Origin: Stomoxys calcitrans
Taxonomy: Eukaryota; Arthropoda; Insecta; Diptera; Muscidae
Assembly (NCBI RefSeq): GCF_963082655.1
Contig: NC_081552.1
Span: 63,740,799-63,804,798, forward strand
Length of the DNA stretch: 64,000 bases
Reading direction: 5' to 3'
Below are positions 34,107 to 45,389 of this stretch, one piece after another. The first letter of the stretch is position 1; every line of letters begins with the position of its first letter. The position numbers and the translations under genes are program-made. Below the pieces are notes generated by a model. That model searched no databases and was not told the DNA's origin. It saw only the letters and a list, made by a program, of their open reading frames with translations.

Positions 34107-34325
34107 AATTTTAAGGGTACTATATGAGAGCACACAAAATTTCGCTTAAATCGCACCACCCATCTCCGAGATCTGGCATTTCCGAAAATTGGTTTAAGGT
34201 TGAGGGTCCGCCCCCCTTCAGATATCATATAATTTAGTACCCTATTTTCACCACGGTATCATTATGCACCAACTGAGAAAATTTCAAGAAAATCGGTTCA
34301 GCCGTTTTTGACACCACTACTGTGG
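34107..34325 (-). repeat. HLE-C 5'-block fragment
   Basis: TAAGGGTACTATATGAGAGC, TTTCGCTTAAATCGCA, GAGGGTCCGCCCCCC and AATCGGTTCAGCCGTTTTTG match the HLE-C end at 52015-52195. Truncated where HLE-E begins. Confidence 0.65.
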
Positions 34326-34758
34326 TACAAGGTATTATAACTTAGTGAATTAGTTTGTAAAACCCAAAAGGATGAAAGATAGACCCATTGATAAGTATAC
34401 CGATAGACTCAGAATCACTTTCTGATTCGATTTTGCTATGTCCGTCTGTCTGTCTGTCCGTCTGTCCATGTTAATTTGTGTACAAAGTACAGGTCGCAGT
34501 TTTCATCCGACCGTCTTAAAATTTGGTACAGACATGTTTTTCGGCCTGGAGACGAAGCCTATTGAAATTGGAAAAAATCGGTTCAGATCTGGATTTAGCT
34601 CCCATATTTATGTTCGTCCGATTTTCAGTAATAATGTAATAAAATTGTCATTTCTTAACCGATTCTCCCGAAATTTGGCAGGAAGGATTTTTTTACGACT
34701 CTCGTTATTACTAGTGATTTTCATGGATATCGGTTTAGATTTAGATATATAGCTCTCA

Positions 34759-34814
<56 letters not shown>

Positions 34815-34845
34815 CTATATATCTAAATCTAAACCGATATCCATG

Positions 34846-34893
<48 letters not shown>

Positions 34894-35528
34894 CCCGAGT
34901 TTCACTCCTAGAGCCACTGCAAGCACATTTATTGACCAATGTGGACAAAATATTGAACAACGCTTTCCTACTACCACAATACACATAGATTGTCGTCAAA
35001 ATCGGTTCAGTTTAAAATATAGCACCCACATATATGTTCGTCCGATTTTCAGTAATATTGCAATAAAATGATCATTTGTAACCCGATTTTCTCGAAACTT
35101 GGCAGGAGGGATTCTCTCTTAACTCTCAGTATTACTGGTGATTTTATAGAAATCGGCCCAGATTAAGATATAGCTGTCATATATGTATATGCCCAGATTT
35201 TCTCCCCAATAGCCACTGCAAGGGCATTGTTTGACCAATCTTGCCAAAATTTTGCACAACGTTTTCCTCGACGACTGCTACATTATTTGAGGAGTTTTTC
35301 TAGAAATCGGTTCAGAAGTAGATATAGCCCCCTATATGTTTGTTCGTCAGATTTTGGGAATTTGCCATAATGTTGCCATTTGTCAACCGTAGTTTTTACA
35401 GTTTGAACATATTTGCTCGCTGAGGTCCATCAAAATTGGTTCAGAATTAAATATAGTTCCCACATTGTATTTATATGGTAGGTATTATACAGTCGGCACC
35501 GCCCGACTTTAGCCCTTGCTTACTGGTT
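34326..35528 (+). mobile_element. HLE-E element (plus), mini-me relative
   Basis: Starts TACAAGGTATTATAACTTAG and has a GTCYGTCY tract (34439-34468) preceded by TGATTCGATTTTGCTATG, the core position used in HLE-A/B. Repeat-like segments with GGTTCAGATCTGGATTTAGCTCCCATAT follow (34580, 34985, 35150, 35300). It ends GGTAGGTATTATACAGTCGG-CACCGC-CCGACT...TTACTGGTT. The hairpin stem AGTCGG/CCGACT differs from HLE-A/B in sequence but sits in the same place. The interior holds an inverted duplication around (TA)n. Confidence 0.65.
34719..34848. repeat. Inverted duplication flanking a (TA)n microsatellite
   Basis: The sequence from TTTCATGGATATCGG through TAGCTCTCATATAT (from 34719) returns as its reverse complement ending at 34848, with (TA)n between (about 34764-34809). 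A second (TA)n run follows at 34848-34890. The arms of about 45 bp match perfectly by eye. Confidence 0.88.
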
Positions 35529-35616
35529 ATATATAAGATACAAAATTTTAGCAGAATCCATGGTGGTGGGTTTCCCATATTCGGCCCGGTTGAACTTAGC
35601 ATACTTTTACTTGGTT
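35529..35616 (+). repeat. HLE-A/B-type tail fragment
   Basis: CCATGGTGGTGGGT followed by a hairpin TTCGGCCCGGTTGAA, then TTACTTGGTT. Two stem positions have become G.T pairs instead of G-C, so the stem can still form in single-stranded nucleic acid. Only the last 90 bp of the element remain. Confidence 0.6.
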
Positions 35617-35830
35617 TTCTTCTAACATCCCCTTCATAACAAAGCGGCAGTCATTTTCAGCAAACAACAGACTTTTCAGCAGTAACCCTGCTGCTCTGAA
35701 ATTGCAGAACTATAGCAGAATTACTGCTACAATAGCAGCAAAATTAATTACTAATATTCAGCAAACTGTGTTTGCTATTTTCAGCAAACTTTTTTTTATG
35801 AGAGTAAAGGCGTTAGGCAACTCCAAGCGA
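35617..35830. repeat. TTCAGCA-rich segment, possible MITE
   Basis: Contains TTTTCAGCAAAC three times (35653, 35757 and 35778 regions) and the imperfect dyad CAGCAGTAACCCTGCTGC. It looks like a small non-autonomous element or its remnant; I cannot assign a superfamily. No gene. Confidence 0.35.
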
Positions 35831-35996
35831 TTAGCACTAACATTTTAATAAGCGCCATCTATTGGCTGTTTGCGATTGGATCAACTGAATAGAGACGCCA
35901 ACGCGAACAGAGAGAGCCGGCAGAGTGGTCAAAATTGATCATGCAGCACTTATATTCGTTATGGCAACCTATCGGTCCTAAAAATAAAGAAAAAGA
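35831..35996. repeat. LR-G 'D' segment
   Basis: Matches 5400-5560 and, inverted, 44040-44290 and 48660-48830: TAGCACTAACATTTTAATAAG, GCCATCTATTGGCTGTT, GGCAACCTATCGGTCC. Confidence 0.65.
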
Positions 35997-37676
35997 ACAA
36001 GTAAAAGCGTGATAAGTTCGGCCGGGCCGAATCTTATATACCCTCCACCATGGAGCGCAGTTGTCGAGTTCTTTTCCCGACATCTCTTCTTAGGCAAAAA
36101 GTGATATAAGAAAAGATTTGCTCTGCTATTAGAGCGATATAAAGATATGATCCGGTTTAGACCACAATTAAATTATATGTTGGAGACCTGTGTAGAATGT
36201 CAGCCAATTCGAGTAAGAATTGCGCCCTTTGGGGGCTCAGAAAGTAAAATAGAGAGATCGATTTATATGGGAGCTGTATCGGGCTATAAACAGATTTAGA
36301 CCATAATAAACACGTATGTTGATGGTCAAGAGAGGATCCATCGTACAAAATTTCAGGCAAATCGGATAATAATTGCGACTTCTAGAGGCTCAAGAAGTCA
36401 AGATCCCAGATCGGTTTATATGGCAGCTATATCAGGTTATGAACCGATTTAAACCTTATTTGACACAGTGGTTGAAAGAAAAAATAAAAAATAAAAAACG
36501 TCATGCAAAATTTCAGCCAAATCAGGTAGGAATTGCGCCCTCTAGAAGCTCAAGAAGTCAAGTCCCCAGATCTGTTTATATGACAGCTATATCAGTTTAT
36601 GAGCCGATTTGAACCATTTTTGGCACACTTGTTGGATATCATAAAAAAACATGTCGTGCAAAATTTCATTCCAATCTGATAAGAATTGCGCACTTTAGAG
36701 GCTTAAGAAGTCAAGACCCAAGATCGGTTTATATGGCAGCTATATCAGGTTATGGACCGATTAGGACCATACTTGGCACAGTTGTTGAATATCATAACAA
36801 AACAAGTCGTGCAAAATTTCATTATAATCGGGTAAGAATTGCGCACTCTAGAGGCTTAAGAAGTCAAGACCCAAGATCAGTTTAAATGGCAGCTATATCA
36901 GGTTATGGACCGATTTGAACCATACTTGGCACAGTTGTTGAATATCATAACAAAACACGTCGTGCAAAATTTCATGCCAATCGGATAAGAATTGCGCACT
37001 TTAGAGGCTCAAGAATTCAAGACCCAATATCGGTTTATATGGCAGCTATATCAGATTATGGACCGATTTAAACCTTATTTAGCACAGTTGTTGGATATCA
37101 TAACAGAACACGTCGTGCCAAAATTCATTCAAATCGGATAAGAATTGGGCACTCTAGAGGCTCAAGAATTCAAGACCCAAGATCGGTTTATAAGGCAGCT
37201 ATAACAGATTATGGACCGATTTGAACCATACTTGGCACAGTTGTTGGATGTCATAACAAAACACGTCGTGCAAAATTTCGTGCCAATCGGATAAGAATTG
37301 CGCACTCTAGAGGTTCAAGAAGTCAAGACCCAAGATCGGTTTATATGGCAGCTATATCAAAACATGGACCGATATGGCCCATTTACAATACCAACCGACT
37401 TACACCAATAAGAAGTATTTGTGCAAAATTTCAAGCGGCTAGCTTTACTCCTTCGGAAGTTAGCGTGCTTTCGACAGACAGACGGACGGACGGACGGACA
37501 GACGGACGGACGGACGGACGGACGGACGGACAGACGGACGGACATGGCTAGATCGACATAAAATTTCACGACGATCAAGAATATATATACTTTATGGGGT
37601 CTCAGACGAATATTTCGAGTAGTTACAAACAGAATGACGAAATTAGTATACCCCCCATCTTATGGTGGAGGGTATA
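35997..37676 (-). mobile_element. HLE-A copy 7 (minus, complete)
   Basis: Tail AACAAGTAAAAGCGTGATAAG with hairpin, pre-tail segment, about seven CTR units, linker, (GACG)n at 37476-37545, core and head GGTGGAGGGTATA. Immediately followed by the tail of copy 8. Confidence 0.8.
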
Positions 37677-37678
37677 AA

Positions 37679-38458
37679 AACAAGTAAAAGCGAGCTAAGT
37701 TCGGCCGGGCCGAATCTTATATACCCTCCACCATGGATCGCATTTGTCGAGTTCTTTTTCCGGTATTTTTTCTAAGGCAAATAAAGGATAAAAGAATATA
37801 ATTGCTATGCTACTAGAGATATATCAAGTTGTAGTCCGATTCGTAAAATTTCAGCTAATGCGAAAAAGAATTGCGCCCGTTAGGGGCTCAAGAAGTAAGA
37901 TAGGGAGACCGGTTGATTTGGAAGCTATATGAGGCTATAGACCACTTCAGACCATATTTGACACGTATGTTGAAGGTCATTGGAGAAGCTGTTGTACAAA
38001 ATTTCAGCTAAATCGGACAATGATTGCATCCTCTAGAGGCTCAAGAAATCAAGATCCCTGATCGGTTTATATGGGTTATAAACCGATATAGCTTAGCACA
38101 GTTTTTGGAAGTCGTTATGACTTCATACATGCTAAATTTTAGACAAATCGGATATGAATTGGGCCTTCTAGTGGCTCAAGAAGTAAGGGTTAAGATCTGT
38201 TTATATGGCAGCTGTACCAGCTTATGTACCGATTTGAACCATACCTAGCACAGTTGTTGGAAGTCATAATGAAACACGGCATACACATTTTAAGCCAAAT
38301 CGAATAAGACTTGCGCTCTCTATAGGTTCAAGACGTCAAGACCCCAGATTGGTTTATATGACAGCTATATCAAGTTATAGACCGATTTCAACCATACTTA
38401 GGCAGTCGTTGGAAGTCATAACAAAATACCTTATACAAAATTTCAAATCCCAGATCGC
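37679..38458 (-). mobile_element. HLE-A copy 8 (minus, subtype 2, head missing)
   Basis: Starts two bases after copy 7. The tail is AACAAGTAAAAGCGAGCTAAG and hairpin, with a divergent pre-tail (TTTTTCCGGTATTTTTTCTAAG) like 30720. About four older CTR units follow. Truncated at CCAGATCG, where a SINE fragment begins. Confidence 0.7.
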
Positions 38459-38650
38459 GTTGGTTATCCCCTCCTAATGCTGGCGACATTTTTAAGGTAC
38501 TTTACCATGTAAAAACTTCTCTACAAAGAGGTGTCGCTCTGCGGAGCGCCGTTCGGAGGTCCATTATCATTGAGCTTAAAATTGAATCGGTCAGCACTCA
38601 TTGATTTGTGAAAAGTTTGCCCCAGTTCCTTAATGGAATGTTCAAAAAGA
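38459..38650 (+). mobile_element. SINE fragment, head missing
   Basis: Body of the tRNA-derived SINE at 28291: TCCCCTCCTAATGCTGGCGAC, GAGGTGTCGCTCTGCGGAGC and CCTTAATGGAATG. The tRNA-like head with A and B boxes is absent (5' truncation). Confidence 0.65.
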
Positions 38651-38779
38651 TTCTGGTTTAAAACGGGCATAACTTTTTGACTCACAACGGATTTCTATGG
38701 TTCTTACCTTCTTTTGTAGGTTATAGTATCCTTCAAATTAGGTATATTTCTTTTAAATTTGTTTTGCTTTAGCAATTTT

Positions 38780-39985
38780 TATACCCTCCACCATAAGATG
38801 GGGGGTATACTAATTTCGTCATTCTGTTTGTAACTACTCGAAATATTCGTCTGAGACCCCATAAAGTATATATATTCTTGATCGTCGTGACATTTTATGT
38901 CGATCTAGCCATGTCCGTCCGTCTGTCCGTCCGTCTGTCCGTCCGTCTGTCCGTCCGTCCGTCTGTCTGTCGAAAGCACGCTAACTTCCGAAGGAGTAAA
39001 GCTAGGCGCTTGAAATTTTGCACAAGTACTTGTTAAAAGTGTAGGTCGGTTGGTATTGTAAATGGGCCATATCGGTCCATGTTTTGATATAGCTGCCATA
39101 TAAACCGATCTTGGGTCTTGACTTCTTGAGCCTGTAGAGTGCGCAATTCTTATCCGATTGGGATGAAATTTTGCACGACGTGTTTTGGTATGATATCCAA
39201 CTACTGTGCCAAGTATGGTTCAAAACGGTCCATAACATGATATAGCTGCCATATAAACCGATCTTGGGTCTTGACTTCTTGATCCTGTAGAGTGCGCAAC
39301 TCTTGTCCGATTGGAATGAAATTTTGCACGACGTGTTTTGTTGTTATATCCAATAACTGTGCCAAATATGGTTCAAATCGGTTCATAACCTGATATAGCT
39401 GTCATATAAACAGATCTGGGGATTTGAATTCTTGAGCTTCTAGAGGGCGCAATTCCTATCCGATTTGGCTGAAATTTTGCATGACGTATTTTATTTTTAC
39501 TTTCAACAACTGTGTCAAATAAGGTTCAAATCGGTTCATAACCTGATATAGCTGCCATATAAACCGATCTGGGATCTTGACTTCTTGAGCCTTTAGAGGT
39601 CGCAATTATTATCCGATTTGCCTGAAATTTTGTACGACGGATTCTCTCATGACCATTAACATACGTGTTTATTATGGTTTGAATCGGTCTATAGGCCGAT
39701 ACAGCTCCCACATAAATCGATCTCTCTATTTTACTTCTTGAGCCCCCAAAGGGCGCAATTCTTATACGAATTGGCTGACATTTTACACAGGTCTCCAACA
39801 TATAATTTAATTGTGGTCCAAACCGGACCATATCTTGATATCGCTCTAATAGCAGAGCAAATCTTTTCTTATATCCTTTTTTTTTTGCCTAAGAAGAGAT
39901 GCCGGGAAAAGAACTCGACAAATGCGATCCATGGTGGAGGGTAATAAGATTCGGCCCGGCCGAACTTAGCACGCTTTTACTTGTT
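38780..39985 (+). mobile_element. HLE-A copy 9 (plus, complete)
   Basis: Head, core, GTCC/GTCT tract (38913-38970), linker with CTAGGCGCTTG, about four CTR units, pre-tail, inverted head motif with a 1-bp loss (GGAGGGTAATAAG), hairpin and TTACTTGTT. A short CTR version of the family. Confidence 0.8.
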
Positions 39986-40005
39986 TGTATCTATTTCTAT
40001 TTTTT

Positions 40006-41148
40006 TATACCCACCACCGAAGGATGGGGGTATATTCATTTTGTCATTCCGTTTGCAACACATCGAAATATCCATTTCCGACCCTATAAAGTATATATAT
40101 TCTTGATCAGCGTAAAAATCTAAGACGATCTAGACATGTCCGTCCGTCTGTCGGTCTGTCTGTTGAAATCACGCTACAGTCTTTAAAAATAGAGATATTG
40201 AGCTGAAATTTTGCACAGGTTCTTTTATTGTCCATAAGCAGGTTAAGTTCGAAGATGGGCTATATCGGACTATATCTTGATATGGCCCCCATATAGACCG
40301 ATCCGCCGATTTAGGGTCTTAGCACCATAAAAGCCACATTTATTATCCGATTTTGTTGAAATTTGGGGCAGTGAGTTGTGTTAGGCCCTCCAACATTCTT
40401 TGTCAATTTGGCCCAGATCGGTTCAGATTTGGATATAGCTGCCATATAGACCGATCCTCTGGTTAAGGGTCTTAGGCCCACAAAAGCAACATTTATTATC
40501 CGATTTTAATGAAAGTTGGGACAATGAATTATGTGAAGCCCATCGACATCCTTCGTTAATTTGGCTCAAATCGGTCCATATTTGGATATAGCTGCCATAT
40601 AGATTGATCCTCCGATTTATGGTGTAAGGCTCATAAAAGCCACATTCATTATGAAATTTGGGACAGTGAGTTGTGTTAGGCCCTTTGATATATTTCTTCA
40701 ATTTCGGTCGATCGGTTCAGATTTGTATATAGCTGCCATATAGACCGATCTCTCGATTTAAGGTTTAGGGCCCATAAAAGAGGCATTTATTGTCCGATTT
40801 CGCCGAAATTTGGGACAATGCTTTGTGTTAAGCTTTTCAATATGTTTATGCAACTTGGCCCTAATCGGTCCGGATTTGGATATAGCTGCCATGTAGACCG
40901 ATATCTCGATTTAAAGTCCTGGCCCCATGAAAGGCGCATTTATAATCCGATTTCACTGAAATTTGACACAGTAACTTATGTTCGCCTTTTCGACATCCGT
41001 GTCGTATATAGTTCAGATCGGTATGAGGTATATGAGTATAAGGTATGAAATTTTCACCGAATTTTGATGAAAGAAGGTTTTCATATATACCCGAGGTGGT
41101 GGGTATCCAAAGTTCGGCCCGGCCGAACTTAACTCCTTTTTATTTGTT
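40006..41148 (+). mobile_element. HLE-B copy 5 (plus, complete)
   Basis: Head TATACCCACCACCGAAGG, core with GATCAGCGTAAAAATC, GTCCGTCCGTCTG, linker GTCCATAAGCAGGTTAAG, about five CTR units, GGTGGTGGGTATCCA, hairpin TTCGGCCCGGCCGAA and TTATTTGTT. Its last T is the first T of HLE-A copy 10. Confidence 0.78.
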
Positions 41149-42140
41149 ATACCCTCCACCATAAGATGGGGGGTATACTAATTTCGTCATTCTGATTGTA
41201 ACTACTCGAAATATTCGTCTGAGACCCCATAAAGTATATATATTATTGATCGTCGTGAAATTTTATGTCTATCTAGCCATGTCCGTCCGTCTGTCCGTCC
41301 GTCCGTCCGTCCGTCCGTCCGTCCGTCCGTCTGTCTGTCGAAAGCACGCTTACTTCCGAAGGAGTAAAGCTAGCCGCTTGATATTTTGCAGAAAATACTT
41401 CTTATTAGTGTAGGTCGGTTGGTATTGTAAATGGGCCATATCGGTCCATGTTTTGATATAGCTGCCATATAAACCGATCTTGGGTCTTGACTTCTTGAGC
41501 CTCTAGAGTGCGCATTTCTTATCCGATTGGGATGAAATTTTGCACGACGTGTTTTGTTATGATATCCAACAACTGTGCCAAGTATGGTTCAAATCGGTTT
41601 ATAAACAGATATAGCTGCCATATAAACCGATCTTGGGTCTTGACTTCTTGAGCCTCTAGAGTGCGCAATTCTTATCCGATTGGAATGAAATTTTGCACGA
41701 CGTGTTTTGATGTGATATCCAACAACTGTGTCAAGTATGGTTCAAATCGGTCCATAACCTGATATAGCTGCCATATAAACCGATCTTGGGTCTTGACTTC
41801 TTGAGCCTGTAGAGTGCACAATTCTTATCCGATTGGAATGAAATTTCGCACGACGTGTTTTGTTGTGATATCCAACAACTGTGCCAAGTATGGTTCAAAT
41901 CGGTCCATAACCTTATATAGGTGTCATATAAACCGATCTTGGGTCTTGACTTCTTGAGCCTCTAGAGGGCGCAATTCCTATCCGATTTGAATGAATTTTG
42001 GCACGTAGTATTTTGTTATGATATCCAACAACTGTGCCAAATATGGTTCAAATCGGTCCATAACCTGTTACAGCTGTCATATAAACAAATGTGGGGACTT
42101 GACTTCTTGAGCTTCTTGGGGCGCAGTTCCTCCTAAGACG
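41148..42140 (+). mobile_element. HLE-A copy 10 (plus, tail missing)
   Basis: Begins directly at the end of HLE-B copy 5 (GTTATACCCTCCACC). Head, core, (GTCC)n at 41281-41335 and about five CTR units, stopping at CAGTTCCTCCTAAGACG just before copy 11. No hairpin tail. Confidence 0.75.
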
Positions 42141-42144
42141 TTTT

Positions 42145-43631
42145 TATACCCTCCACCATAAGATGGGGGGTATACTAATTTCGTCATTCTGTTTGTAACT
42201 ACTCGAAATATTCGTCTGAGACCCCATAAAGTATATATATTCTTGATCGTCGTGACATTTTATGTCGATCTAGCCATGTCCGTCTGTCTGTCCGTCCGTC
42301 CGTCCGTCTGTCTGTCGAAAGCACGATAACTTCCGAAGGAGTAAAGCTAGCCGCTTGAAATTTTGCACAAATACTTTTTATTAGTGTAGGTCGGTTGGTA
42401 TTGTAAATGGGCCATATCGGTCCATGTTTTAATATAGCTGCCATATAAACCGATCTTGGGTCTTGACTTCTTGAGCCTCTAGAGTGCGCAATTCTAATCC
42501 GATTGAGATGAAATTTTGCACGACGTGTTTTGTTATGATATCCAACAACTGTGCCAAGTATGGTTCAAATCGGTCCATAACCTGATATAGCTACCTTATA
42601 AACCGATCTTGGGTCTTGACTTCTTGACCCTCTAGAGGGCGCAATTCTTATCCGATTGGAATGGAATTTCGCACGACGTGTTTTGTTATGATACCCAACA
42701 ACTGTGCCAAGTACGGTTCAAATCGGTCCATAACCTGATATAGCTACCATATAAACTGATCTTGGGTCTTGACTTCTTGACCCTCTAGAGGGCACAATTC
42801 TTATCCGATTTGAATGAATTTTTGCACGACGTGTTTTTTTATTATATCCAACAACAGTGCCAAGTATGGTTCAAATCGGTCTATAACCTGATATAGCTAC
42901 CATATAAACCGATCTTGGGTCTTGACTTCTTGACCCTCTAGAGGGCGCAATTCTTATCCGATTGGAATGGAATTTCGCACGAAGTATTTCATTATGATAT
43001 CCAACAACTGTGCCTAGTATGGTTCAAATCGGTTCATAACCTGATATAGCTGTCATATAAACAGATCTGGGGATTTGACTTCTTGAGCTTCTAGAGGGCG
43101 CAATTCCTATCCGATTTGGCTGAAATTTTGCATGACGTATTTTATTTTTACTTTCAACAACTGTGTCAAATAAGGTTCAAATCGGTTCATAACCTGATAT
43201 AGCTGTTATATAAACCGATCTGGGATCTTGACTTCTTGACCCCTAGAAGTCGCAATTATTATCCGATATACCTGAAATTTTGTACGATGGATCCTCTCAT
43301 GACCATCAACAAACGTGTTTATTATGGTCTGACTCGATCTATAGCCCGATACAGATCCCATATAAATCGTTCTCTCTATTTTACTTCGTGAGCCCCAATG
43401 GGCGCAATTCTTATACGAATTGGCTGAAATTTTACACAGGTCTCCAACATATAATTTAATTGTGGTCCGAACCGGACCATATCTTGATATCGTTTTAATA
43501 GCAGAGCAACTCTTTTCTTATATCCTTTTTTGCCTAAGAAGAGATGCCGGGAAAAGAACTCGACAAATGCGATCCATGGTGGAGGGTATATAAGATTCGG
43601 CCCGGCCGAACTTAGCACGCTTTTACTTGTT
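42145..43631 (+). mobile_element. HLE-A copy 11 (plus, complete)
   Basis: All blocks present, with about six CTR units and a short GTCC tract (42277-42310). Begins four bases after the broken end of copy 10; ends TTACTTGTT followed by a pogo-like fragment. Confidence 0.8.
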
Positions 43632-43840
43632 TTTTCACTAAAGCGAAGTAGGTTTCATGCAAAACGTAGATTTGGATGCACTTTTGTTTTTCAGTAATCC
43701 GATATTTTCAGTAAACAGATGTTTCACTAAAGCGAAATGAATAAGACTAGATGAGGAAAAAATTAGTGCGGGGATTTGTGTCGTTTTCAGTAATCCGATA
43801 TTTTTCAGTAAAGCGTGTTACGCTAAAGCGGATTCGACTG
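43632..43840 (-). mobile_element. pogo/Tigger-like terminal fragment
   Basis: Read on the minus strand it starts TACAGTCGAATCCGCTTTAG and contains two copies of TTTACTGAAAA(A)TATCGGATTACTGAAAA and two of CGCTTTAGTGAA. CAGTCGAA plus CGCTTTAGTGAA-type repeats are typical of pogo/Tigger ends. Only one end is present, with no transposase. It sits between two HLE-A tails. Confidence 0.5.
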
Positions 43841-43951
43841 TATCCTTTTTTGCCTAAGAAGAGATGCCAGGAAAAGAACTCGACAAATGCGATCCATGGT
43901 GGAGGGTATATAAGATTCGGCCCGGCCGAACTTAGCACGCTTTTACTTGTT
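43841..43951 (+). repeat. HLE-A tail fragment (copy 12)
   Basis: TATCCTTTTTTGCCTAAGAAG through the hairpin and TTACTTGTT repeats the end of copy 11 about 320 bp later; only one base difference is seen (GCCAGG vs GCCGGG). The head and CTR are absent. Confidence 0.75.
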
Positions 43952-44306
43952 TTTTCTATGCCAAACATTGGCAATTAAACTACCTTAAACATCGACTTGG
44001 GTGGAAAAGTTAAAAAATAATACCGCAAACACCCGAAATGAAATTCCTATATTTTATTTTTCTTTATTCAAAGGACCGATAGGTTGTTATAACAACGATA
44101 CATGCTGGATGATTAATTGTTATCACTCTCTGTTTATGTTGGCATCTCCAAATTAGCGTCATGTACTGGCTGTTTTCAATTGGATAAACTTAATCCAATT
44201 GGATCAAGTAAATCAAATTGAAGACAGCCAGATGGCGCTAATATAAATGTCCGTGCTACTCTCTTAGAGTGGATCATCATGTTAAATAGTCATCACTTAG
44301 CCTTTT
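43952..44306. repeat. LR-G 'F/D' segment
   Basis: GTGGAAAAGTTAAAAAATAAT, GGACCGATAGGTTGTTATAAC and AGACAGCCAGATGGCGCTAAT match 48590-48830. A local dyad occurs at 44170-44230, where TTCAATTGGATAAACTTAATC is followed by its inverted form. No gene. Confidence 0.6.
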
Positions 44307-44589
44307 TGTACCCACCATCGTAAGATAGGGGGTATATTAATTTAGTCATTCCGTTTGTAACACATCGAAATATCAATTTCCGATCCTACAAAGTATATAT
44401 ATTTCGTATATTTCGATGTCGCTGAAACAGAGGGTTATCGTAAGCCTCCTGAAATCTGACCTAAATATGGACCAAATCGGACTATATTTAGATATATTTC
44501 ATCGGATTGTGACGAAAGGGGCTTTTCATATATACCCGTGGTGGAGGGTATCCAGGGTCGGCCGGGCCTTTTATGCCTTTTTACTTATT
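44307..44589 (+). mobile_element. HLE-B minimal copy (283 bp, essentially no CTR)
   Basis: Head TGTACCCACCATCGTAAG, core CAAAGTATATATATTTCG and about 80 bp of residual CTR, then ATATACCCGTGGTGGAGGGTATCCAGGGTCGGCCGGGCC and TTACTTATT. The (GTCC)n tract is lost and the hairpin is decayed. This is the shortest head-plus-tail copy in the window. Confidence 0.65.
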
Positions 44590-45389
44590 TTCTAATCAAA
44601 TCAAATAGCCATATTAAACGATTTTCTATGGTAAATAACTAATTTGCCAGTCTTTATATTTGGTGCGGTGGCGATAGTTCTTTCTATTCAACTATGTAAA
44701 ACTTTTGAACAAAGAAGTGTTGCCCAGCACGTCGTTTGGTCTTGTCTATATGAGCTAAAAATGGTTGCAAACTTAACGTTTGTAACTTCTGTTATCACGC
44801 TAAATGCTATGATCGAGTAAAATTCCTATTTGGGGCGCTTTTTGGGGGTGGGGCGACCCGCAAATACTTAGACATACATTTTTATGTCATATTCGTTATC
44901 AACTCCCGAATACATTTCATTTGAGTCCCATATTTATATGTACGTCCAATATGTTTGTTTGGGGAACTTTTGGGACTGTAGTGGCCTCTGGGCTTCTTGG
45001 ACCAAACTTTTAATACCATATTCCTCCATCGTGACCATTTTCATAATCGGCTCCCGAATACCTTTCATACGAGTCCCGTTTTGTCATTATTGTCCAATAA
45101 ACCTATTTTATGGGGTTTTGGGGACGGGGCGGCCCCCAATTACTTGGATCCAAGTTTTAATATGAAATTCGTAGTCTACTCCATATTGTCCCGATCGGTT
45201 CACTTTTATTTTGCGGTCGTAATTTTAGGGTAAGGGGGAGGGTCCGCCCCCATTCCGACATCAATAAATTATATAGTTCATCGCCCCTTCCTGACCACTC
45301 CCCACAATCTGTGAAAATTAAAAAAAAATTAGGTTTAATTTCAAAAAATTAGGTTAAATTAAACATACAAACAAACGCAAATTAATTTT
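44590..45389 (-). repeat. LR-G followed by HLE-C body and end
   Basis: 44590-44830 is LR-G (AACTATGTAAAACTTTTGAAC, TATGAGCTAAAAATGG). It is followed by HLE-C units (TTCATTTGAGTCCCATAT; TTCATACGAGTCCCG) and the GAGGGTCCGCCCCC...CAATCTGTGAAAATT end with CATACAAACAAACGC. The same arrangement occurs at 48830-50160. Confidence 0.6.

Noticed and set aside
34756..34986. Frame rich in Tyr-Ile repeats
   Set aside because: A translation of the (TA)n microsatellite.
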